Shown here one piece after another: positions 1 to 8,450 of a stretch of 64,000 bases of DNA. The notes beneath the pieces are model-generated. The model had not been told where the DNA came from, searched no databases, and worked only from the letters and a program-made list of their open reading frames with translations. Origin of the DNA: Pseudomonas sp. MH9.2 (lineage in GTDB: Bacteria; Pseudomonadota; Gammaproteobacteria; Pseudomonadales; Pseudomonadaceae). Numbering within the stretch: position 1 is the stretch's first letter; each line of letters opens with the position of its first letter. Location of the stretch: contig NZ_CP133784.1 in assembly GCF_034353875.1 (NCBI RefSeq), forward strand, positions 1,612,001-1,676,000. Reading direction: 5' to 3'. Position numbers and translations under genes: made by a program.

Positions 1-7
1 GCCCCTC

Positions 8-730
8 ATGGACTACCGTAAGCCCTCCGTCCGCAAAAGCATGCATGCCCGAATCGTTCAGGACATCGGCATGCAGATCGTATCCGGCCGCTTCAAGCCC
101 GACGATAAACTGCCTGCCGAAACGACCCTGTGCGAAGAGTACGCAGTTAGCCGGCCGGTGCTACGTGAAGCCACGCGGGTGTTGGTCGCCAAAGGTCTGG
201 TGTATTCCCGGCCGCGGGTCGGCACAGTGGTCAAACCACGTCGCGAATGGCATTTGCTCGACCCGGACGTGCTGCATTGGGTCATGCAAAGCAGCCCGCA
301 AAATGAATTCTTCAACCTGCTGACCAGCGTGCGCAGCATCATCGAGCCCGCTGCGGCCGCCCTCGCCGCCCAATACGCAACCGATCAGGACATTGCTTCG
401 ATTGGCGAGGCCTACCAACGCATGGAAGCCGCGCCGACGCCTGAAGCACTGTTGCAGCCAGACTTGGACTTCCACAGCAGGATCGCCGACGCCACCCATA
501 ACGACCTGCTCGCCCACCTGTGCAACATGCTGTCGCTGGCCCTGCGCGAAGCGTTGAAACACTCCAACCAACGACCAAACCTCCATGAGCTGGCGATGCC
601 GCGCCACAAAGCGATCCTGACCGCCATCGAAAACCGCGACGCCCTCGGCGCACGCCATGCCACGCTGGTACAACTGGATGACGCAAGAAGCGCCCTGAAC
701 GTGGTGTTGGGGCAGGATGTGGCGTTGTAA
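8..730 (+). CDS. FadR/GntR-family transcriptional regulator (FCD domain)
   Basis: A 240-residue DNA-binding regulator. Residues about 11-80 form the GntR winged helix-turn-helix (the segment with LPAETTLCEEYAVSRPVLRE is typical), and residues about 95-220 are an all-helical FCD effector domain with the usual spaced Asp/His residues (DFHSRI, RHKAIL) that coordinate a metal or acid ligand. Family members usually repress sugar-acid or organic-acid catabolic operons, and the sequence resembles the galactonate/gluconate type (DgoR-like). The ATG lies 7 bases from the window edge, so its ribosome-binding site and its target operon cannot be seen. The gene converges on the RND permease gene and is separated from it by a terminator. 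Family call firm, ligand unknown. Confidence 0.85.
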   Translation: MDYRKPSVRKSMHARIVQDIGMQIVSGRFKPDDKLPAETTLCEEYAVSRPVLREATRVLVAKGLVYSRPRVGTVVKPRREWHLLDPDVLHWVMQSSPQNEFFNLLTSVRSIIEPAAAALAAQYATDQDIASIGEAYQRMEAAPTPEALLQPDLDFHSRIADATHNDLLAHLCNMLSLALREALKHSNQRPNLHELAMPRHKAILTAIENRDALGARHATLVQLDDARSALNVVLGQDVAL

Positions 731-755
731 CAGAAACCAATCCTAACTCGGCAAT

Positions 756-788
756 AAAAAACCGCAGCCCTTGAGCTGCGGTTTTTTT
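756..788. terminator. Bidirectional intrinsic terminator
   Basis: Stem ACCGCAG/CTGCGGT (761-767 with 776-782) has a 7-T run on the plus strand and an A-run on its left side that becomes a T-run on the minus strand. It lies between two convergent genes and can stop transcription from both. Confidence 0.85.
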
Positions 789-801
789 ATTGCGGACGAC
801 T

Positions 802-3189
802 TCAGTGAGAGAACAACGAGTTCCCGACCTTGCCCGCCATGCTCTCCGGTTTGATCAGGAACCGCGCCAGTGCTGGCAGTAGCCACAGGGCACCGAACAT
901 GTTCCACAGGAGCATGAAGGTCAGCATCAGGCCCATGTCAGCCTGAAACTTGATTGCCGAGAAGATCCAGGTGCAAACCCCGATAGAGAGGCACAAGCCG
1001 GTAAACAGCACCGCTTTACCGGTGGACTTCAAGGTCTCGTAATACGCTTCCTGCAGAGGCAGACCGGCACGCAGGAAGCTTTCCAGACGGCTGTAAACGT
1101 AGATCCCGTAATCCACACCGATGCCCACACCCAGTGCGACCACCGGCAAGGTCGCGACTTTCACCCCAATGCCCATGAAGGCCATCAAGGCGTTGCCCAG
1201 TACGGACGTCAGCACCAGCGGCAGGACGATGCACAAGGTCGCCGCCCATGAACGGAAGGTGATCATGCACATGGTCGCCACGCAGAGGTAGACCAGGATC
1301 AGAATCGTCAACTCCGACGCCTTGATCACTTCGTTGGTGGCCGCCTCGATCCCCGCATTACCCGCGGCGAGAAGGAATTGCAGACCATCCTTGTCGTTGT
1401 CCCTGGCGAAGTCCTTGACTGCATGCACCGCGCGATCAAGGGTTTCGGCCTTGTGGTCGTTGAGGAACACCAACAGCGGTGCCAGCGAGCAATCGTTGTT
1501 GTACAGGCCGTCAGCGCGGGAGATGGAGTTGTTCAGCACGTCCTTGTTACGCGACAGGGATTCCCATTTCAGGTTGCCCTCGTTCATGCCCTTGATCATC
1601 TGCTTGGACACGGTCACCAGGGAAATCGCCGACTGCACGCCTGGGGTGTTCTCCATCTTCCAGGTCAGTTCGTTGATGGCAGACATCGTCGGATAGGCCG
1701 AGCAGCCTTCTGGCGGGGTCTTGACCATCACCACCAAGACATCCGAGCTGGTGGAGTAGTTTTTGATGATGAAACTGTTGTCTTTGTTGTAGCGCGAGTC
1801 CGGACGCAGTTCCGGCGCCCCCTGATCGAGGTCACCGATTTTCAGGTTCTGGCTGTACCAGAGCCCACCACCGAAGGCCAGCAACGCCAGGCCAATAGAC
1901 ACCGGCGCAACTTTTGCGCTGGCGAAATTCGACAGCAGGCGCCAGAACGGATGCTCACGCACCGCATCCTTTTTACTGCGTTCAACGGCTTTCTTGCTGA
2001 TGCCGACATAGGAAATCGCCACCGGCAACAGGATCAGGTTGGTGAAAACGATGACCGCGACACCAATCGACGCGCCGATGGCCAGCTCGCGGATCACGCC
2101 GATGTCGATAATCAGCAAGGTGATGAAACCCACTGCGTCGGCAAGGATCGCGATCATCCCCGGCAAAAACAGTTGGCGGAACGTCCGTCGAGCAGCGGTC
2201 AAGGCGTTGTCGGCATCGCTGGACTGCATGGCGATGCCGTTGATTTTTTGTACGCCGTGGGAAATACCGATGGCGAAAATCAGGAACGGCACCAACATCG
2301 AATACGGGTCCAGGCCGAAGCCCACCACGTGCATCAACCCCAATTGCCAGACCACCGCAATCAGCGTGGTGCTGAGCACCGCGATGGTGCTGCGGATACA
2401 GCGCGTGAACCAGATGAGCAGCACCAGGGTGATCAGGAAAGCCACACCAAAAAACAGGACCACCATGATCAGGCCATCGATCAGGTCGCCGACTTTCTTG
2501 GCGAAACCGACGATGTGCACCTTCACATTAGGGTTCTGCGCCTGGAACTTGTCGCGAATTTTCTCTTCGAGCTGATGGGAAAACTGCCGGTAATCGAGGG
2601 CAAGCAGCTTGCCTTGATCATTCGGGTCCGGGTAGGACTCGAGCAACGGAATATCCACGATGCTCGATTTGAAATCGTTGGCCACCAGTCGACCGACCTG
2701 ACCCGACTTGAGCACGTTGTTGCGCAGTTGATCAAGGCTGTCTTCGGACCCGTTGTAGCTTTGCGGGATGACTTCACCACCAGCAAACCCTTCTTCGGTC
2801 ACTTCGGTCCAGCGCACGCTAGGACTCCACAGCGACTTCAACCCGGATCGATCAACGCCGGAGATGTAGAACACCTCGTCATTGATCAGTCGCAGGGTCT
2901 CCATGTACTCCTTCGTGAAGATGTCGCCGTCCACCGCTTCCACGGAAACCCGTACGGTATTGCCGAGGTTGGCCAGATCGTTGCGGTGTTCAAGCATCTT
3001 CTGGATGAAGGGATGCTCGAGCGGAATCATTTTTTCGAAACTGGTCGAGGGCCGAACCAACGTCGCCTGATAGAACAGAAAGGTACTGACCAGCAGGCAG
3101 ATAAAGACCACTACCGGGCGATTGTTGAAAATCAACCGTTCAAGGAACGTCGCCTTGTCTTGATGATGAAGTGGTTGATGATTGGTCAT
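802..3189 (-). CDS. RND-superfamily (MMPL/HAE3-like) inner-membrane transporter
   Basis: A 795-residue permease with the RND layout: TM1 near residues 27-47, a large periplasmic loop, a TM2-6 block near 235-400, TM7 near 425, a second periplasmic loop, and TM8-12 near 635-785. The sequence resembles MMPL/HAE3-type exporters of hydrophobic molecules more than AcrB, and there is no periplasmic adaptor gene beside it. It is the last gene of a minus-strand set after the YCF48-like gene (27-base gap), with DUF1329 and DUF1302 genes upstream. This suggests the proton-driven engine of a trans-envelope lipid or hydrophobe transporter. The substrate is not evident. The ATG has AGGAAG upstream. Confidence 0.85.
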   Translation of the reverse strand: MTNHQPLHHQDKATFLERLIFNNRPVVVFICLLVSTFLFYQATLVRPSTSFEKMIPLEHPFIQKMLEHRNDLANLGNTVRVSVEAVDGDIFTKEYMETLRLINDEVFYISGVDRSGLKSLWSPSVRWTEVTEEGFAGGEVIPQSYNGSEDSLDQLRNNVLKSGQVGRLVANDFKSSIVDIPLLESYPDPNDQGKLLALDYRQFSHQLEEKIRDKFQAQNPNVKVHIVGFAKKVGDLIDGLIMVVLFFGVAFLITLVLLIWFTRCIRSTIAVLSTTLIAVVWQLGLMHVVGFGLDPYSMLVPFLIFAIGISHGVQKINGIAMQSSDADNALTAARRTFRQLFLPGMIAILADAVGFITLLIIDIGVIRELAIGASIGVAVIVFTNLILLPVAISYVGISKKAVERSKKDAVREHPFWRLLSNFASAKVAPVSIGLALLAFGGGLWYSQNLKIGDLDQGAPELRPDSRYNKDNSFIIKNYSTSSDVLVVMVKTPPEGCSAYPTMSAINELTWKMENTPGVQSAISLVTVSKQMIKGMNEGNLKWESLSRNKDVLNNSISRADGLYNNDCSLAPLLVFLNDHKAETLDRAVHAVKDFARDNDKDGLQFLLAAGNAGIEAATNEVIKASELTILILVYLCVATMCMITFRSWAATLCIVLPLVLTSVLGNALMAFMGIGVKVATLPVVALGVGIGVDYGIYVYSRLESFLRAGLPLQEAYYETLKSTGKAVLFTGLCLSIGVCTWIFSAIKFQADMGLMLTFMLLWNMFGALWLLPALARFLIKPESMAGKVGNSLFSH

Positions 3190-3216
3190 GCGAAAACTTC
3201 CTCGCCTTAATAGGTC

Positions 3217-4314
3217 TTATTGTTGGACCAGCTCAGCGCCGGTTGGCGAGGTAACGCGAACGCCACCCTGTCCTACCAGAATCAGATCGCCCTTATCGTC
3301 GGCGGTCACGCCTGCCAGGGAGATGCGGTCAGGACGATTGGACACCTTGAACGAAACGCCGTCGTCAGTGCTGCGCATCACACTGCCGCCATTGCCCACC
3401 ACTACCAGCGAGCCGTCAGACAGCAGGGCCGCATTCGACAGGCCGAACTCCAGCGGGCCACGTGCGCCCTTGAGTTCGATGGTGGTCCAGGTAGTGCCGA
3501 AGTCAGTGGACCGAAACAGGTTACCGCGCAGGCCGTAGGCCAACAGCGTGTCGGATCTGGCAGTGCCGATCACACCGAACAGGGAACCCTGATAAGGGCT
3601 TTGTACGCGCTCCCAGGTTTGTCCCTCGTCGGCAGAACGGAACATGCTGCCCATTTCCCCAACAATGAACAGACCCGAATCCTTGACCTGGGCGATGCCG
3701 TTGTAGTGGTACTGGTCCTGGTTGTCGATTCGGTCGCTGACATCGGCCCAATGCGCGCCGCCATCAGTGGTCGTCAGCAAGGCGCCATAGGCTCCCACGG
3801 CAAAACCTGTCTGGGCGTCCTTGAACCAGACATCCAGCAAGGGTGCTTCGCGGTTGAGGTCTTCGAATTGCTTGGTCCAAGTCGCGCCTGCATCGGCACT
3901 GGCAAGAATCTGTGCATCGTGCCCGACTGCCCAACCATGCGTGTCGTCGACAAAATAGACCGCCGTCAGCAACTGCCGGCTCGGCACTTTGGCCTGAGTC
4001 CAGGTCTTGCCCTGATCATCGGAATACAGAATGTGGCCCCGGTCGCCCACAACGATCAGCCGCGCACCGGCATGGGTCACGTCGAGCAATAACCCGTGAG
4101 AGGATTTGGGCGATTCGATGGAAAAAGTAGAGTCTTCAGCCGTGCTTTGCGCAGCCTGCAAGGGCGCGGCAAAACCAGATACCGACAGCGCGCCGAGCAG
4201 CGAGATGGTCACTGAGAGTGCCGCCGCCAGGGACTTGCCTTTACGTAACGCCGATGGACGACCTATAGCCGCATCCACATCGGACTGGGTGCGCCGATTT
4301 ACAGGCTCACTCAT
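3217..4314 (-). CDS. YCF48-related / BNR-repeat periplasmic beta-propeller protein
   Basis: A 365-residue protein with a long basic N-region and a hydrophobic signal segment at about residues 28-54 (ending near LQAAQ), so probably exported. The body repeats an Asp-box/BNR pattern (S-DQGKTW, SADAGATW, TTDGGAHW, RSADEGQTW, RSTDFGTTW, RSTDDGVSF), predicting a six- to seven-bladed propeller like the photosystem II assembly factor YCF48/HCF136. In heterotrophs this family is often next to RND permease genes, as here. A scaffold or assembly role for the neighbouring transporter is an inference. The start is supported by GGAGAGG ahead of the ATG. Confidence 0.8.
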   Translation of the reverse strand: MSEPVNRRTQSDVDAAIGRPSALRKGKSLAAALSVTISLLGALSVSGFAAPLQAAQSTAEDSTFSIESPKSSHGLLLDVTHAGARLIVVGDRGHILYSDDQGKTWTQAKVPSRQLLTAVYFVDDTHGWAVGHDAQILASADAGATWTKQFEDLNREAPLLDVWFKDAQTGFAVGAYGALLTTTDGGAHWADVSDRIDNQDQYHYNGIAQVKDSGLFIVGEMGSMFRSADEGQTWERVQSPYQGSLFGVIGTARSDTLLAYGLRGNLFRSTDFGTTWTTIELKGARGPLEFGLSNAALLSDGSLVVVGNGGSVMRSTDDGVSFKVSNRPDRISLAGVTADDKGDLILVGQGGVRVTSPTGAELVQQ

Positions 4315-4633
4315 AGACCTCTCCCCCGTTATTGTTATTAGGTCGACCTCAAGGTGTTCCAGAGGGCCGCAACCGCTCTAGAAAAACCCTTTGGAAGCAG
4401 ACCTATCCTATCCAGCTTTAGAAACGTATGACAATCGACATGACGTTATCTTTTGTTAAGCCGGGCATGCGTGATTGATGGCTTATTCGTTTGCTTGATG
4501 ACCAGGGTGCGAGCGGACATACCCTATCAAGAAGGGCACGCCTGATTGCAAGACTGCCCGTCCCGGCAGATCGCGCACCTGTGTGGTGACACGCGAGACT
4601 GCGATGAAGGGGCCAGGGCAGTCTCACTGCCCC
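4315..4633 (-). other. Intergenic region with hairpin after the DUF1329 gene
   Basis: This 319-base gap has no convincing gene. Directly after the DUF1329 stop is a stem GGGCAGT/ACTGCCC at 4616-4632, without a T-run, so it is a weak terminator or an mRNA-stabilising hairpin. The part near 4315-4430 is AT-richer and could hold a separate promoter for the YCF48-RND pair, but no clear -35/-10 pair could be defended. Confidence 0.4.
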
Positions 4634-6007
4634 CTACCGGGTACCGCGCCGGCGCAAGGCAGCTGGTTTGAACTCGCTTTCATCAGGGCTGATCTGGCTG
4701 AAGTCGATGGTATTAGGCTCCTCATTGTCCAGGTTCTGCACGTGATAGCGACGGGCCTGAAGATCGTGAAATACGTCCAGTGCAGACCAGGTGGTGGGCA
4801 GTTCGTAGTAGTTTTTCAGGTAGGCCATCGATACCCGCCACAATTCGCCGCGGCTGTCGTACTGATCGACCACCGCCGCTTGCCAGCTGTCCTCATCCAG
4901 ATACAGGGTCCGTCTGGAATAGATATGCCGTGCGTTCGGTTTGAGCGTGCCCTCCACCACCCACACCCGATGCAACTCGTGACGCGTATAGGCAGGGTTC
5001 AAATGGCCCGCCTGCAACAATTGCTTGTAACTGACCTCCGGGCTGGACACCTTGTAGTTGTTGTAGGGGATGTAAATTTCCTTTTTGCCCACCAGCTTCC
5101 AGTCGTAACGGTCCGGCGAACCGTTGAACATGTCGGTGTCATCAGCCGTGCGTAAACCGTCGGCAGCGGGGATTGGCGTGTCATAAGCCAGATTCGGTGC
5201 GCGCCGCACCCTGCGCTGGCCTGCGTTATACGCCCAGGCCTGACGTGGCTCCTTAACCTGATCAAGGGTTTCATGCACCAGCACCGCAGAACCGGCAAGA
5301 CGCGCCGGGCTTTTGGTGAACGACAGGTAATAGAACATCACGTTGCCCAAGCCGGCGTAAGAGCCATCGGGTTCATAAAACTTGAACTTGGCCTCCTGCT
5401 GCGACGTGATCGGACTGAAACTGCCATTACGCTGTACAGCCACTTCCGACGCACGACGCACCACATAGGTACCGCGGTAGCGGGCAATGTGGTTCCACAG
5501 CACTTCAACCCCGCTTTGCGGCATCGGGAACGGAATACCTCCGTATGCATCGACAAAGCCGTTGCCGCCACCGATCAATTTGGCGCTGCCGGCGTTCTTG
5601 CGGGTGTTGTCATAGACCCATTGCGGTGCCGCTCCGGTGCGGCGAGTGGTGTAAACCGGCATCTGGTAGCTGTTCGGGTACGTTTCGAACATCGCGATCT
5701 GACCCGGCGTCAGACTTACTTTGTATTGGTCTAGATTGGCCTTGGTGATGGTGAACAACGGCGTGTCTGTGCCAAAGGGATCGACATGCGGTTTGCCGGG
5801 GCCTTTGTAACCCGCAGGCGCTTGGGTGAGACCACCACTCCAGGCCGGAATGGTGCCCGCCGCGTTGCCAGCCTTTTCAGCGCCCAGTGGGGTCAGGCTT
5901 TTATCCCACGCAGCAGCGTCCGCGGCCTGGACAGTGTTGGCCGTCAGCGTCAGGACAAAGGCGACTGCCATTGACCGATGCGTCTTGAGCATCTGTTTCA
6001 TGAGCAT
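4634..6007 (-). CDS. DUF1329 exported protein
   Basis: A 457-residue protein with a cleavable signal peptide (hydrophobic core SMAVAFVLTLTANTVQA, cleavage near residue 29) and a full-length DUF1329 domain. I recall this family as having a LolA/LolB-like fold, which would suit carrying a hydrophobic ligand across the periplasm; this is memory, not shown here. The start was set at the ATG at 6007 because AAGGAGA lies 6 bases upstream; the longer frame begins with a TTG inside the upstream stop region. It follows the DUF1302 gene by 17 bases and is certainly cotranscribed with it. Confidence 0.85.
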   Translation of the reverse strand: MLMKQMLKTHRSMAVAFVLTLTANTVQAADAAAWDKSLTPLGAEKAGNAAGTIPAWSGGLTQAPAGYKGPGKPHVDPFGTDTPLFTITKANLDQYKVSLTPGQIAMFETYPNSYQMPVYTTRRTGAAPQWVYDNTRKNAGSAKLIGGGNGFVDAYGGIPFPMPQSGVEVLWNHIARYRGTYVVRRASEVAVQRNGSFSPITSQQEAKFKFYEPDGSYAGLGNVMFYYLSFTKSPARLAGSAVLVHETLDQVKEPRQAWAYNAGQRRVRRAPNLAYDTPIPAADGLRTADDTDMFNGSPDRYDWKLVGKKEIYIPYNNYKVSSPEVSYKQLLQAGHLNPAYTRHELHRVWVVEGTLKPNARHIYSRRTLYLDEDSWQAAVVDQYDSRGELWRVSMAYLKNYYELPTTWSALDVFHDLQARRYHVQNLDNEEPNTIDFSQISPDESEFKPAALRRRGTR

Positions 6008-6024
6008 CTGCACTCTCCTTGATT

Positions 6025-8034
6025 TCAAAACGAATATTTGACGTTCAACCCGATGTTGTCCCGGTCGCGAATGGCACTGTTCTGCCCTGCCCCGTAAAAC
6101 TCGGTGTATTGCAGCTCGGCTTCCAGACGGTTCTGGTAGTTGGCCCTGACGCCGAGGGTGTAAGCCTTGCGTCCCTCAATGAAGTTGCCGGTCTGGTGAG
6201 AGTTGCCCTCGAAGTCATCCTTGTAGATAACGAAGGGCGACAGGTTGACCCCCGCATACGCATCGTTCCAGGTGCCCTGGAACATCAGCGTGTAGCCAAA
6301 AGCATTTTTGTTGACCTGGTCGTCCCGGCCATGGCCATTGATGTACGGAACGTTGCCACGGCTGGAGTAATAACGAGTGCTGCCATCCCAAGCGGTATAT
6401 TTCAAGCTGCTACCGCGCAAGTGTTCGGAAGACAGCTCGGCGACGCCGGTCAGCGAATCAAAACTCATCCGTGGGCCGAAGTTGTAGATCGTGCCCAATG
6501 AGGTGTTGAACATTTCGACGCGTTCGGCGTTATGGATCCTGTCCCCCAGCCCGACGTCATTACCGCCGATATTGACCAGAGCACCCGAGGCCATTTGTGG
6601 GGCCTGCATCAGTAAATCGCCGAGCAAATCGCTGGTGGTGGCGATACCAATCGGCATGTTCGGCCGATAAGCCAGTTCCCCGAACAACGAGGCGTCACCC
6701 AGAGTCGTATTGAAGCTGACACCAAACATGCGGATGTCTTCAGCGTATTCGCGACGCCCCTGGACCTGATTGGCGACGTCCATGGTGGCCATTCCCCCCA
6801 CCGCCGAGGTCAGGGTGCTGCGATAGGCTTGGGCCAGTGGCGAATTGGGGGCGGCAGCCAGTGCCGCCTGCAATTGCGCCACGCTGATACCGGCCTGAGC
6901 GGCCACCGCCTGTTGAATCGCAGGCGTGGTCGCGGCGGTCAGCTCGGCCAGATTCAACCCACTGTAGCTGCCCAGGTCAGCGTAAATGGTCGGTTCTTTG
7001 GCGTGATAATTGACGAAGTAAAAGCCGAATTCGGTGGCGTTGAGCTGTTCGGCCAGATAGCGGAAAGCCACGCCGTATTGCCCGTCGTTTCTCGCGTTGA
7101 TATCAGGCCCGATCGAGGCCACCTTGAAATTGCCGACGGCGTCAGCACCACCTCCGCCTTGCAGGCCCCCGGCACCCGCCGCACTGAGGCCCTGATACAA
7201 ACCGTTGAGTGTGCTCAGCTGCGGCATCACCGCATAGGCCGTATTGCCACCATCGGCAAACAGATCGGTTTCCGAAAAATAGGTGCCCACCGGATCAACC
7301 TGGGTTTCCTTCCAGCTGAATTGGTAGAAGGTTTCCATCGACAGGTTGTCGCTCAACCCCACGTTGAAATTCAGCGCCTCGATGGGCACCAGTACCTCCT
7401 TGAGTTCAGAGCCAGGCAACCGGAATTGCGCAGCATTGATCGGGTTGGTGGTGTTGACTCCACCTCGATAGAAAAGCCCCTCGCCCCAGTTGAATACTTG
7501 TCGGCCCAGACGCGCCGTCAGCGGCAAATCACCGACCTCCCAATTACCGTAGACATAGGCATCGAGAATTTGTGCATCGCGCCCGGCACTGTGACGAGTG
7601 GCATAAGTGAAGCTGTCGTTATGCGGAAAGTTCTGACTGGGTTGCGACGGATTATTGTTACCCGAGTAATCGGTGCGCTTATCCATAATCTGTGTGTCAT
7701 AGAACGCCGAGCCACGTACGAAAGCTCCATAGTTCTTGTAGGAAACTTCCAAGTCACTCGTAACTTTATAAACCTCCGAGACCAATCCGGTATCAAAGTT
7801 ACGATTACCGTCATTGATATTGACATCATCATTAGTCTTGTCCCGGCCTTGCACTCGCCACAGCTGCCCATAAGACAATGTGGTATCGAACGAGCCTTTG
7901 ATTTCATCATCGGCGAAACTGAACTCGACAGCCTCGACCTCCACGCCGCCCAGCAAGGGCAAAAGCCCGGCCAAGGTAAAGCCCGCAACCCTTGGTGCGA
8001 AACGCAACCGCGCCCTGACAGGTCCCTTCTCCAT
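6025..8034 (-). CDS. DUF1302 outer-membrane beta-barrel-like protein
   Basis: A 669-residue protein with a signal peptide (cleavage near VEAVEF, about residue 36) followed by alternating amphipathic strands and a C-terminal ...NIGLNVKYSF ending in Phe, the usual outer-membrane barrel signature. It matches DUF1302, a family almost always encoded with DUF1329. Two insertions stand out: a Gly-rich stretch near residues 280-300 and an Ala/Gln-rich helix-like stretch near 370-415, probably loops or a plug. It is the first gene of the set and follows a 416-base regulatory region. Family firm; the transport role is inferred from neighbours. Confidence 0.85.
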   Translation of the reverse strand: MEKGPVRARLRFAPRVAGFTLAGLLPLLGGVEVEAVEFSFADDEIKGSFDTTLSYGQLWRVQGRDKTNDDVNINDGNRNFDTGLVSEVYKVTSDLEVSYKNYGAFVRGSAFYDTQIMDKRTDYSGNNNPSQPSQNFPHNDSFTYATRHSAGRDAQILDAYVYGNWEVGDLPLTARLGRQVFNWGEGLFYRGGVNTTNPINAAQFRLPGSELKEVLVPIEALNFNVGLSDNLSMETFYQFSWKETQVDPVGTYFSETDLFADGGNTAYAVMPQLSTLNGLYQGLSAAGAGGLQGGGGADAVGNFKVASIGPDINARNDGQYGVAFRYLAEQLNATEFGFYFVNYHAKEPTIYADLGSYSGLNLAELTAATTPAIQQAVAAQAGISVAQLQAALAAAPNSPLAQAYRSTLTSAVGGMATMDVANQVQGRREYAEDIRMFGVSFNTTLGDASLFGELAYRPNMPIGIATTSDLLGDLLMQAPQMASGALVNIGGNDVGLGDRIHNAERVEMFNTSLGTIYNFGPRMSFDSLTGVAELSSEHLRGSSLKYTAWDGSTRYYSSRGNVPYINGHGRDDQVNKNAFGYTLMFQGTWNDAYAGVNLSPFVIYKDDFEGNSHQTGNFIEGRKAYTLGVRANYQNRLEAELQYTEFYGAGQNSAIRDRDNIGLNVKYSF

Positions 8035-8101
8035 AATGACTTACTCCCTGAAGTTACTTATTTACATGCATTAATTATTTTTATAAGAAACATCCCTTTA
8101 G

Positions 8102-8121
8102 CTTGTAGGAAATTTCACAAG
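8102..8121. promoter_or_regulatory. Possible operator upstream of the DUF1302 gene
   Basis: An inverted repeat CTTGT-N10-ACAAG surrounds a GAAATTTC core, about 70-90 bases upstream of the DUF1302 start. Symmetry and position suggest a dimeric regulator site. No regulator gene is adjacent, and chance occurrence is possible. Confidence 0.3.
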
Positions 8122-8367
8122 TTAAACGCACGCAAGCCGTTCTCAAGTTAAAAACCCGCAATCCGGATGCCAAATGTAATAACAAAGGAGAGGATAAGTG
8201 TTACAGAACAAAAAACCAATCATTAAGGCAATAACATACGCCGTTCAACGCACGGAGAATATCCCAAGCAGTATTTCAGGAGCGAATACAATCCGACACA
8301 CACCGAAAAGTTAGTAACTGCATGTGAGTTATCCGTCCAAGACAGGCCGTCGATACTTTCTTTACGC

Positions 8368-8400
8368 AAAAAAATGTTACCCCATTGTTTGCGGGTAACA
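8368..8400 (-). terminator. pepN: Intrinsic terminator of pepN
   Basis: Read on the minus strand, TGTTACCC-N10-GGGTAACA is followed by seven T residues, 50 bases past the pepN stop. It is a clean Rho-independent terminator separating pepN from the DUF1302 promoter region. Confidence 0.85.
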
Positions 8401-8450
8401 CTTTTCAGAGGGGACTATCCATTGTGCCTGTTGCTGGCGAAGGCGATGAA

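Noticed and set aside
1378..3210. 610-codon plus-strand open frame
   Set aside because: It lies opposite the RND permease gene, and its His/Arg/Gln-rich translation is an antisense artefact of GC-rich DNA.
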